Shown: in pieces, positions 1 through 10,300 of the stretch
Numbering within the stretch: the stretch's first letter is position 1
How the letters are laid out: each line of letters begins with the position of its first letter
Source: Platycnemis pennipes
Lineage: Eukaryota > Arthropoda > Insecta > Odonata > Platycnemididae
DNA length: 64,000 nt
Direction of reading: 5' to 3'
Assembly (NCBI GenBank): GCA_933228895.1
Contig: OW121848.1
Span: forward strand, 163,572,688 to 163,636,687
Notes under the pieces: generated by a model
What the model was told of the DNA's origin: nothing
The model's database searches: none
What the model saw: the letters and a program-made list of their open reading frames with translations, nothing else
Translations under genes and position numbers: made by a program

Positions 1-385
1 ACGACCTCTTTTGGGCGACCTGAACGTTCGGTGTTACTTGTGCTGGTACGACCACAAAGGAACTCAGTAAACCTCTTCTTAACCATTGAATTTGATGGTG
101 CAGAGTCCCCATAGGATTTATCAAACCTTTCATTGGTTTCGGTGATGGTCTTTTTACGCAAAAATTAATGCTTAATCAGCACACTAAATTCACTTTTTTC
201 TCCTTTTGTTAAAATTCACGAGGTTATCTGCTTTCAATGGCAGTCAAACACAAACTAAATGGCGCAGCTTCTCAAAATTTTATAGTAGTCTACTTAAAGA
301 TGGCAGTTGACGGGAGCAGCGTTGCATTTAAATTTACTGCGCTGTAAATTCAAAAAGGTCACTGACTTATCAAACTTCCCTCGTA

Positions 386-833
386 AGAAAACAATTCATC
401 AGAGCATACATCTGAAGCACTCTTCTTTGTGAAAGGGAGGCATGGACGATGACAGCAGTAGTCAAGGGTGGAGGCATTCTAAATGTGGTGTTCTATCGAA
501 GAATGGTGAAGATAAAATGGAGCGTCCGAGTGTCAAGTGAGAAGAAGTCCTAAGAAGGGAGGGAAAATACAAGTCGTATTAAAAATCTTAACGAGTAGAC
601 GGGACAACTTGATCGGTAGTTCCTTGAGACACGATAGCCTAATGAAGGCAACCGTCAAGTGTACGGAGAGAACGAAAAAGGCAAGCCACAGATTAGATCT
701 CTGGAATTAGTTACAAGGGATGTGAGAGAGAATAAGTTCGTAAATATGAAAAGGTTATAGGAGGATAGAGTGGCGAACAGGGCCAAACCAATCTACGGAT
801 TGTTGACTGATGATGATTTTCGTAGTGATAGCT
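386..833 (+). mobile_element. LINE 3' end (endonuclease-RT type), relic
   Basis: This is the C-terminal end of a non-LTR retrotransposon pol gene plus its 3' tail. It aligns by eye to the copy at 59645-60432 over its whole length: both run through a shared stretch that begins CAATTCATCAG and end at GGATTGTTGACT followed by a short TGATGATG-type tail. The reading frame is destroyed by many indels, so no ORF survives. A related family lies at 43602-44165. It is a dead 5'-truncated insertion. Confidence 0.7.
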
Positions 834-964
834 TCAAAAAGCCTTAGTATAGATTAATTGAACAATAGTAATTGAATATATTCCATCGATTGAAAAAGGT
901 TTCAGCGTTACATTACAATGCAATGATTTTCAATCAGTCAAAAGTGCAGTCTTCTAATCGAATC

Positions 965-1496
965 GGGGCGTTTACTCGGAACCGAAATCGCAATTTTGTA
1001 CACGAATTCGTTAGATGGAAACGAAAAAAGACTTTTAGTGAAAAAATTAATCATCTAACCACAACCATTCACTCATAAATCAAAAATTTAAATAAGCAAA
1101 AGGTGATGCCCACCGAAAAAGCTGCTGTGATAACATTGACGTCATTTTCCTCCCGTCCTTGACTGCTTTTAGGGGAGGGGAAGGGAGTGGAGGGGGATTC
1201 TCGGAAGGTCTGCTCGTACAGATACTGTCGCAACTGCTCCTATTGGCAGAATCAGCTGTGTCACCCCATTGCGATAAGACGAAGTAGCTTCGCGGGCTCA
1301 GTTGTGATTGGACGAAGTCCATGTACGTCAGAGGTTGCACCACGCCCACTTTTCCGAAAGGGTTAAAAACATCAGTTTTTCGCCTGTTATAACTCGGGAA
1401 ATAATTGTCGGATCAAAAAACGGAAAAATACGGGTCTTTTTATTTTACAAACTCTATCAGATTCGGCGATAAAAAAATATGGTAAACGACCCCATT
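965..1496. repeat. Interspersed 0.53-kb repeat, copy 1
   Basis: This segment reappears in inverted orientation at 23348-23880 with high identity over about 530 bp. The two ends resemble each other as short inverted repeats (GGGGTCGTTTACC against GGGGCGTTTACTC), which suggests a non-autonomous DNA transposon. No target-site duplication could be fixed. The short ORFs inside are not conserved between the copies and are treated as chance. The family is not recognised. Confidence 0.7.
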
Positions 1497-1765
1497 CCTC
1501 CGAGTGCATACGAACGTACGTCCTTCACCTCCTTCCTTAAACCCTCTCTTCCAGCTGTATTTCCACTCCCCTCTCATAACCATCCTTTCATACGTTCCCG
1601 AAGATCCGAAGACCTTAAGAACCAAACCCCTTTTCCCTCAGGGTTACTCTCGGCAGAAGTGGTCCTCTTTAACTTCCGAAAGGTTCGTTACACCCTTAAG
1701 CTTCCAGCGCAATGGGATCCGCCGTCTTCATCCAACCTTCCAGTCTTTCCTGACCCACAGCACCC

Positions 1766-2121
1766 ATGTGTGAAGTTCTGGTGGCAGCCCAGAAAGCAGT
1801 AGCTCCGAGGTTCGAGTCCCAGCTCACTCAGTCTAGAACTTTATCATATTGCAATCTGGCGTATACCCTCTGCGTTGTACCCACTTGTGTGTTCCCTATG
1901 CCTATCCCATTCTCGGTATTTTTTATTCATATCTTTAGTACCTTTATTAATGCAATGCCTACCTCCACGACCTCCTGCGGATATTATATATTCTCAGAAG
2001 ATGTTCATATTCACACACACCTATGCAGAGCCTGAGTTTTGATTCATTAGGAGGATATATCCAATATTAGTTTTTTGTGCATATTTTCACGATTATGCAA
2101 ACACTAATCATCACATGCTAG
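1766..2121. other. Anonymous stretch with a weak B-box-like site
   Basis: No gene is visible. Near 1807-1825 the bases GAGGTTCGAGTCCCAGC resemble a pol III B box, but no convincing A box precedes them, so a SINE or tRNA is not called. Confidence 0.3.
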
Positions 2122-2346
2122 GTGAGTAAAAAACTAGCACTTTTCCACAATTATATTTATAGTTATAGAATTACACAACACGTGTTTCGGCTTACTAAGC
2201 CATCATCTCGTGTACCACTCGCCTGATGAGGCTTAGAAAGTGGGTGAGTGGTACACCTGATGATGGCTTAGTAAGCCGAAACACGTGTTGTGTACTTCTA
2301 TAATTATAAATATAATTGTGGAAAAGTGCTAGTTTTTTTTACTCAT
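2122..2346. mobile_element. Inverted-repeat element carrying a hammerhead motif
   Basis: Two roughly 95-bp arms (about 2122-2222 and 2246-2346) are near-perfect inverted copies around a spacer of about 25 bp. Each arm contains the hairpin GGCTTAGTAAGCC followed by GAAACACGTGTTGTGT and an AT-rich tail ending in ACTAGCACTTTTCC or its complement. Inverted terminal repeats with hammerhead ribozymes are known from Penelope-like retroelements, so a solo or recombined terminal-repeat pair is the best explanation. No coding part remains here. Confidence 0.55.
2251..2295 (+). ncRNA. Hammerhead-type ribozyme candidate (type I, minimal)
   Basis: Read directly from the bases. Stem I is GUACAC (2251-2256) with GUGUAC (2290-2295), all six pairs Watson-Crick. 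The core CUGAUGA is at 2257-2263. Stem II is GGCUU (2265-2269) with AAGCC (2273-2277). GAAA is at 2278-2281. Stem III is a two-pair stem, A2281-U2288 and C2282-G2287, with loop ACGU. The cleavage triplet GUU is at 2287-2289. One base, U2264, is unpaired between the core and stem II, which departs from the textbook fold. The stem III region is palindromic (AACACGTGTT), allowing a dimeric fold. The opposite arm on the minus strand has lost the CU of the core (GAGAUGA), so only this copy looks competent. Activity is inference. Confidence 0.55.
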
Positions 2347-2394
2347 CTAATATGTCTCACTTCCACTACGTGATGCCTGAAACAGTGAACACCA

Positions 2395-2698
2395 TATGCT
2401 ACCTAATGTTGCGTTATCATGTGGCCGTTTTTGCGTTGACGCACACTGCGCCACCAATCAGAAGCGAGCACGCCAACGCAGCCTGCGTTGACGCAGCTGC
2501 GTCAGAGCGAGGAGCAACGCATTTTGCCTGTCATATGCTCGTCACGTGATTCTTTCGCTACGGATACCACGGTGTACCACCGTCATATGTTTTGGTGCGT
2601 TGCTGCTGGCGCTGCCGGTGACATGAAAACAGCGTATATTCCTGACGCACAACGCAGCGTCAACGCAATGCAAAAACGGCCACATGAAAACGTAGCTT
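2395..2698. mobile_element. MITE-like element with long terminal inverted repeats
   Basis: The ends are inverted copies: GTGGCCGTTTTTGCGTTGAC near 2421 is mirrored by the complement around 2657-2683, followed by CATGAAAACGTAGC at the outer right end. The interior is rich in GCGTTGACGC-type repeats. No transposase is present and no target-site duplication could be fixed, so the superfamily is open. Confidence 0.5.
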
Positions 2699-2749
2699 AA
2701 TATACTGTGCAAATTACGTATTAACAACGCACGACGTCAAACTTGGATA

Positions 2750-3841
2750 TAAAATTTATGAATGCACGATTGCATATTTGATTTCACACGACGCTCTTTT
2801 CAAGCCATCTACTTCGGAATACCAAGCAAAATGCATACTTTGAGCAATCCATGAAGTATGGACGACAAGAATGGACTCAGATAAAAAAGGCGCGCTGGGC
2901 CGCCGCTTTCGGCCCACTGCTCCGACGTCATCTATCACGCCTAATCCCTTTCCTCTTCTCCCGATGACATTTATCAAACCCTGTTAACACGAGCTTCATC
3001 CCTCCCACGTCACAGATTCCCCGCATAAAAAACACACGCGCCACACCGACGCGGAATCCGAGGCATAGGTTTTGACGTCCATGATCGGAGATTACGGAAG
3101 GGAGACTCGCGCGTTCATCGGAAGCGCGCTCAGGTGCTTCGAGGCCGCTCCAAGTCGTTCTTTTTTTCTTTTTACTTTTATTTCTTATAAAGTCGTCCGA
3201 AAATAAATCCTCTCCGCCCCCACTCAACCTGCCCTCTCCCCTTTTTCACGCTAATTTTTCTTCTGTCTTTGCCGGGAAGGGTCTTTATACGTCCGATGAA
3301 GTGCGAAATTGGATCGTGAAGATTATCAAAACAATTACACACTCCACAGCGCAGGCATGGGTAAGGCGGGGAGGGAGGGTACCCTGATTGGCGAGTTCCC
3401 TTCCCGAAGGGGTGAGGGGAAGCAAATGAAGTGAAATTAACACCCGGGAGCCAGTTATCCTCCCTCTCCCTAAACCCCGATGCTTCCTTCATTTTTCCGG
3501 AGCCCATACTGAAGCACCGCGAAAAGGTCCCTCGGCGATGATTTTCACCCACCCATCTCGATGGCCCTTCGTCGGGGATGTTGCGAAGTTCCTTTACTAT
3601 TCCGCGAATACACCTCCCGATGCTTAAATTGACGAGTATTTCAAAGGCTGTTCTTCAGCGCTGAATTGAAAATACCTTCTCTTCGTAAGGGTCAAGTGCA
3701 TTTAGGCGACTAGGAGAATTATAAGCTCCATCAACCGCCAACTTCGATTTAATTCCTTCGGACAACATTTGGATAACGCAAATTGATCAGTGGCATCCAT
3801 AAAGTCACTGATTCGTTGGTTTTTATTATATCAACCGTGGA
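2750..3841. other. Gene-free stretch
   Basis: Moderately GC-rich anonymous DNA with pyrimidine-rich patches near 3220-3560. Short ORFs occur on both strands, but none shows a recognisable domain, codon bias or splice context. Confidence 0.4.
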
Positions 3842-4967
3842 CATAGCTGGGATTAACGATTTAAAAAATTTACGATTAAAATTAATCGTTAAAATCTGGT
3901 TAACTATTTAATTTAACCTTTACATTTTAGAAGAGTTTAACTTTTGATCGTTAACATTATGCATTAACTGGTACAAAATAACTTCAGTTAATTTTTTTCG
4001 TTAATTTTTGGCAAATGGTGACCTGTCCGAATTTGGGCGCAAAGGTTGCCCAACAGACGATTGGGAAAATAAAACGGTATCTAAGAATGCAAATGTAGTT
4101 GTGCAAGAATGCAATGAATAGGCCCAGACTAATACATCCAATCAAAAGCGGGGCTGAGGGGAGTGACCACCAAAGTTTAGGAACGCACCCTGAGACGAGA
4201 AAACACGAAATCACGCGAAAACTACGTCCTGGAGAGTTCGTATGCCTTACTCGGTGACATCATGTCGTCAATACAACGTGGTTGAAGCCGAGAAAGAAGG
4301 GTTACTAAAAACCAATCACTGATAACGAGGGGGAGGGGTTATTTCAAACTAACGTATCTGTTACAATGCGCCAGTCTACGTATGCCTTACTCGGCGACAT
4401 TGCTTCGTCAATACATCAACCCCCAGGGAATCGCGAGAAATTTTACGATTGTGAAGGGATACTTCACATCGCAATGTGGGGACCGATATCAAAAACTAAC
4501 CTTAAAGCTCAAAACAGTCTTTTGCGGCAACTTCCAGACGCACCATGGTTGGTCAGAAAGTCTTACATTCACGACATCTGGAAAATCCCGGATTCGGAGC
4601 TCCACCTCAGAAAAATCGCCGAATCCTTTTAGTAGACACTAGGAAACCTGACCAACAACACAATGCACACTAAATGGGATTGCAACGAAAATCCCCAATT
4701 TCAATATAATTAAACAAATGGATACGGATGGAATAAACCACAATGACAGTTTTCAGTGTTCACTTTGTCAAAACAAAAAACCATCGATGTCTCGATTAAC
4801 AAAGCATCCAACTTTCCAAAGTAACTGAGAAAGTAACTTTTAACGTAAAAGTTACTTTGTTTAACTTTAACTTTACTTTTTCAAATAAGTAACTTTAACT
4901 AGTTACTTATTACAGAGATTAACTTTAACTTTAAGCAGTTAATTTTTTTGTAATTTTCCCAACTATG
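3842..4967. mobile_element. Possible DNA-transposon relic with TIR-like ends
   Basis: The left end CATAGCTGGGA is mirrored on the right by the complement of CATAGTTGGGA, and both ends are followed inward by AT-rich arrays of TTAACTTT/AAGTTAAA type, as in many non-autonomous hAT elements. The interior holds an internal duplication: CGTATGCCTTACTCGG at about 4239 recurs at about 4379, followed in both by GTCAATACA. No 8-bp duplication was found at the ends, so the class is uncertain. Confidence 0.4.
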
Positions 4968-4974
4968 CATATAA

Positions 4975-5245
4975 AATGTCCAATACGAGTGATTCAATCC
5001 ATAGCATAGGTAGTTGCATGTTGGTATAAGGACTTGAAGGTAACCCAGCAAACAGAATGTTTTTGCATGCTTAGTTTGGTATTTTTATCCTTTTAAATAT
5101 TTCAGTTTTGACTAATATATTAATATTGATCCTTTTAAAAGTATGATATGTAGTGCATGTTTGGTAAGAATTCACCCCCTGCCACACACCTTCGAGGTGG
5201 CTTGCAGGGTATTTAGTAGATGTAGATATAGATAACTTGCTACAC
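4975..5245 (+). mobile_element. LINE 3' UTR (CCCCCTGCCACACACC family)
   Basis: This is the 3' tail of a LINE family, with the signature CACCCCCTGCCACACACC at about 5174, then GGCTTGCAGGGTA and a degenerate GTAGAT repeat tail. The same tail follows recognisable reverse-transcriptase C-termini at 26930-27275 and 33400-33955, which identifies it. Only the non-coding 3' part remains. Confidence 0.7.
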
Positions 5246-5249
5246 ATAT

Positions 5250-7116
5250 TAGATAAATCCAAGAACTGCGAAGCATAAATAGAGCGAAAAAGACTTCTTC
5301 TTCTTCTTAGGTTATCACAATTCTGGCTACAATCTTTAACCATCGTTTAGTTGGCTTTAACGTAAAAGAACGTCCTTTCAGCGCCAAGTTGTGAATATAG
5401 CCACGAGTTCCCACAAAAAGAAAAGAAAGAGTTCCGCTAATTTGCCTTGGACAGTTTCGAACAGTGGGAATGACGAGGCGATTTACAAACCCATCATTTC
5501 TGGTGTACCCAACCCTCATTTTAACTCAAAGAGTTTGAACTTGTTGATATAGCGAGGGGTGACCATGGAGATGTCCACGGGTTGACGTCGCTCACTCTCT
5601 CCGAGACTCTTGCGCTCCGCCCCTTTCATCAGAGTTCCGGTTCCTATTTTTCTCTCTATTTTTCACCAATCCTGGTCTTCTAATGTGAATTAATCTAATG
5701 GCTTAATCAAAACTTTGATTAAGGCCCACCCCTTCGTTTCTTTCTTGGCCGAGAGGAAAGAAGAAGATGAAAGAGGGCATATTTCAGCGCACCTTGTCAA
5801 CACGTGCGTGCGGAAGGCGTTATGGATGCCTCGATGGCGAAAGTGGACGCCCCACGCAGCAAACACACCCCCCCCTCCCCCCGAAAAAGGGAAAAATGAA
5901 GCTCTGCCTCCCCGTATGAATCCCAAGCAGCTCCGAAACGTTGTCGCCGACTTTACATTCCCAAGAATATTGACACTACTGCTCGCGCATATCAAAATCC
6001 CGACCTCGTCCCCAAAAACACCCCTCCCTACCTCTCCCCCTTACCCCCTGTAGACAAACGTCCCCTCTTCGCCCCCCCCAGCACCCTTATCGGCATCATC
6101 CCACCCCTGAGGTCGAGCGGAGTAAAAATACGCGAAATAAAATGGAAGTTGCAGCCATCCATGAGCCCTCATCTCCCACTCTATCGGGCGATTTTTTATT
6201 TCCTACCCTAGCAGGAGGCGACTGCGTGAGAAGGGACCCCTGAAAACCCTCACGGCACCCCTCCCTGCCTCCTCCCAGCCATTTCCCCTTCGCCCTTTGG
6301 AACTCATTTATCCAGCCAACGCCTGGCGAGGTAGTTCAGACCACGCACCCCTTGGCTTTGACACAGGGTTGGGAATGGTGCGGCAAGCGTCGTAAACAAG
6401 GGAGGCAAGAAAACAAGGATGTGCCTTCGATGAAAACACCAGAGAAAGAACGAAAGGTATCGGAGACCTCTCAGAATCTTGCATTAAACTCCCATGAAAA
6501 TGTGGACTTCCGAGGCGTCACATCGTAAGATGCGCCCTGGGATGTGTGGCGCCACAGTAGCTACTCCCGCAAATAAATTAACACCTCCCTCCCGTTCCCC
6601 CAACAAATGACTGTTCTCGGCACTGAAATTTCAACCTGGTCACAAATGCCGGTATTTTCGAAAAGGGCTATTTCAATATTTGTTTCCAGCACTATTCGGC
6701 AATTTCACTCCTCAGCAATTGCTTCCTACAACGCGTTTTCAGCCTGGGGTGACAATAACACGTGCGAGTGCATTGAAGCCCGGTCGTATCTACCAATTAA
6801 CCGTAAAGTGATATTGTAATAAGCAAAGTGCAGCGTGTTTTTTTTCTAAACATTGGGATTGTGGAGAAGGGCCGTGAAAATAACAGAATATACGAGACAA
6901 GCAGCACGACGGAGAGTGACATCAAATCAAAGAAATGTACCATGTCATGAAAATTCGGACGTAATTTATCAATCTTGCTTAACTAACTTACCTCTTTAAA
7001 TACTACACTCTGGGAAATATTTAACTATTAACTATTTTACGCTAAAAAAAGGAATAAATGGCCAATCATCCATGAAAGTGTCCATCACATGTATTAGCCA
7101 CAAAGGTTTCCACATA
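5250..7116. other. Gene-free stretch
   Basis: No exon, RNA gene or known repeat was recognised. The segment 5860-6320 is GC-rich with C-rich runs such as CCCCCCCTCCCCCC. ORFs crossing it are low-complexity proline-rich readings and are not credible genes. Confidence 0.4.
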
Positions 7117-7374
7117 TAGTGGCGTCGGAAGTGGGGGGCAGGGGGGGCCTTGAGAAATGAGTCTTCATTAATAAAAATTAAATTTCACATGTTTCCAGCT
7201 TGCCTTTTCCCTTCTGACGCATATTCTACCACCTTCATATGCACTTTTAGCGGAATTCTAGTCTCTTCCCCCTCCTATCCGCAAAAAAATGCGGGCCCTT
7301 TTCATATGTTTTGTTAACAACCGGGCCCTTTTCAAGGTTGGCTCCTCCCAGCGAAAATAGTTCCTACGCCCCTG
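7117..7374. mobile_element. hAT-type MITE, copy 1
   Basis: A 258-bp non-autonomous element flanked by the perfect 8-bp duplication TCCACATA (7109-7116 and 7375-7382). The right end, read inward on the minus strand, is CAGGGGCGTAGGAAC and the left end is TAGTGGCGTCGGAAG, so the TIRs are partly conserved. Two more family members are at 34970-35269 (inverted) and 47143-47354. The 8-bp duplication and CAGnGGCG-type ends point to the hAT superfamily. It carries no ORF. Confidence 0.75.
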
Positions 7375-7382
7375 TCCACATA

Positions 7383-10300
7383 AATGTTTCTCTACTCGTG
7401 TGACGGAGCCGATTTCGAGGGAAATAGATTTGTCCGTGATCACTGCGTTAACAAAGCCAGCCGTCCAAATTTCGAATCAAAAACTCATCCACAAGTTGTA
7501 ATATAGTTCCAGTATTTTCTTTCTAATATTGTAAAAGAAAACAAAATGCATAGTAGTGAGACAAAACAAAACCATTGGGTATCCCTTAAAGAAACTGAAA
7601 TTTTGAGCTTATGCTGTGGATGCTAACCACTCTGTGATTCGCAATGAACAGAAATTCACCAAATATACCAATGGTTTTGGCAAATTAAGGGGACTAACCT
7701 TGGATAAAATGTCGGGGACTTTAAAATAGCGTTTGGAATATGACGGAAACTGTGAATTTCGTTCTGGCCATTCACGGTCCATAAGCCTCGCTTCGAATGA
7801 GCATTCCTTTTCAATCGCTGTCCGACAGATAAAAAAGTATCACGTCTGATAAATTTGTGGACGGCTACATTCGCGCCATCAGAGTGCAGCCCGCGGACGC
7901 CGCCGCGCCGGCCGGAGCTAATTCGCTCCGACGACGCCGCCCGCATGGCCAGCTAAATCCGAAATGGATGCCGCGCCCTCATTTCCCGCACGCTCCCAAA
8001 AACAAAACTAATAACAAAAATAACGCAGAATTATTGAGAGGATCCAGTGGAGGGAACCGCGGGGAGTAACACGGGATCGGAGATGAACAAAAAAATCGAC
8101 TTTGTATTTGGGGTCATGAAACAAGTGGAAGCGGGCCAGATTTATTCCTATAATTTCCGCCAAGGTCCTCCGCGGGGCATAACCCCCTTCCCCCCCCCCT
8201 CCCCTCTGGCATTCATTCCCCTCCACCTTTGCCTCGGAACTCACGGAAAACACTTCCCGAATTCGTTCAGAATATTCCCTCGCCCGATAAAAAAATACGC
8301 ATAAAACGACGTGTTCGCCGTTCTCCCCGTCGGCACAGAAGCTATTCCGCGTCCCACAGTGGAGGGGGACGCCTAGCCGGCGCCCGTGTGACCCTATGCC
8401 GCTCCTAATCGCCGATTCCTTTGCCCGCCTGAAATCCATCCCTCCCGCCCGTTGATGCTCTCTCCTGATTGGGCGCCATTGCATAGCCTTGACGTCGCTC
8501 AATTGTTCGCAGACACCATTTAATCCGATACCTACAGGACGCTGCATCAGTGACAACGGCGAACGTTAACACGCGATCGAAGCTTTTCAATTTCTATATA
8601 CTCCGCATAATATGAACAGTTGTAATAGGCAAGTGGGGTTAGATCCATTTGGGCTTCGAAAGTAAAGATCATTTTGCTCCGGTTATTTCTTTTTAATGCA
8701 TTTATTTTTCCTCCTAAAAATCATTTTCAAGAATTTTTTCAATTGGAACAAAGTGATCATAGTATTATCATCATATGTTTGTAAAAAAAAACAAATGGCT
8801 AGTTCCTTCGAAAATATTTATTTGGTGGCCAATATCTATGGTTTGTCTCTGGAAACTAACTCATTTGCCTTGCTTCAGGCTTAGTTTGTGGTATTATTTT
8901 TAAAAAAAACGTTTCAGATGCCTACATTATTCCTCACGTGTCCTTAGTTTTATTTCTAACCAACATTCCATGCCAGATGAATACAAAATATGGATATTGA
9001 ACCATCTGGGTATTTTTGCTTTTATCATGCTTGCTGACGTAATGTGGTGTTTAGTATGCTTTGCCTTTGAAAATAATATAGTTTTTTGAAGGTAAAATGA
9101 AGATTCAATAAAGCGACAATATAATTAATGTTCATCATTTTTGCGAAGACGACTGCAAGAGTAAATCTCATTAAACAACATATCTCAACGACGCCTAACG
9201 CTCTTTCTGGAGTGCTAAATCCGGCGGCGGCGGTCCAATCAGAAATCGCGACGGTGTCCCGTCTTTCCCAGCAGACGAGACGGCGTTCACTCCTTTCCCC
9301 GTACATCCCTTCTCGGTCGTCACTGTGGAACGTTAGCGTTCGAACGTAGGAAATGAGAGCGTTTATACCTTGGAACCACAGCACCGACTGAGCCATTTCG
9401 CTGGAGCCCTCGACGGGCATTTGCTTATTTTTTTCGCGTTCTGTACTGCCTCCCTCATTTCCCCCGTCCAAAACAAAAAGCTTCGGGGACGAAAAAATCG
9501 CGAAAGCAATCAATGAAGTTCCCTTCGAGTAAATGTACCGTTATGCAAGCGAACGAATAAATCTACACGAGGGTCTCCTCGTATGGTTTTCACCGTCGGA
9601 GACGTCAGGAAGGCGAGCGAATATTCGAATGGCAACGGTTTGCTTTCCTCGGTAAATCCAACTGAGCTGCGGAATACGAATAAATTGAGGGGTGCTACCC
9701 ACACACTGAATTTCCATTTCGTCAATTCAAGCGTATTTAATAAAGAAGAGACTGAAAAGTAGCCGAACTTCGTGTATAACGGTGTGAATTAATCAACGAG
9801 CACCTACTGTGGCGAACTGAATAGGCTTCGTGAAATTATCTACGAGCCGAAGTCATTTACATCTTTCCGCATATGAGCTTAAACACGATCATTTGTTAAA
9901 TAAGCCACAGTAACTAAGATAATTCTTTACTTCAACGCCATCAAAAAATCTAGTGAGGAAAGATTAATTCGTCAATATTAGCTAATATGAGAGCTATTGC
10001 AAGTAGACAATTACATTTTACGATAAACATTATGTATGGAATGCATTTTTTTGGACCAACATTTTTTTGAAAACTGAATATTGCGTTCTACGTCGAAGTA
10101 AAAGTTGTGAAACATAAAACTGCTTATGTGGAATAGCAAAGTTTCCTCGTATTGATTTCACCTAAATGAATTAGATGAGAAAAAACAAAACCCGGTAATA
10201 GAGATCTGGTATTAGTCCAACATTTGAACTGCACTCACTAAATCAGTACGCGTATAAGTACTCGATTTCTAACATCAGTTAGGAAGTGTTTTCACGATTC

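Noticed and set aside
1790..1840. tRNA-like B box
   Set aside because: No matching A box and no cloverleaf; too weak to call.
8008..8556. 182-codon minus-strand ORF
   Set aside because: GC-rich, Gly/Arg-rich low-complexity translation with overlapping ORFs in other frames, no domain and no splice context.
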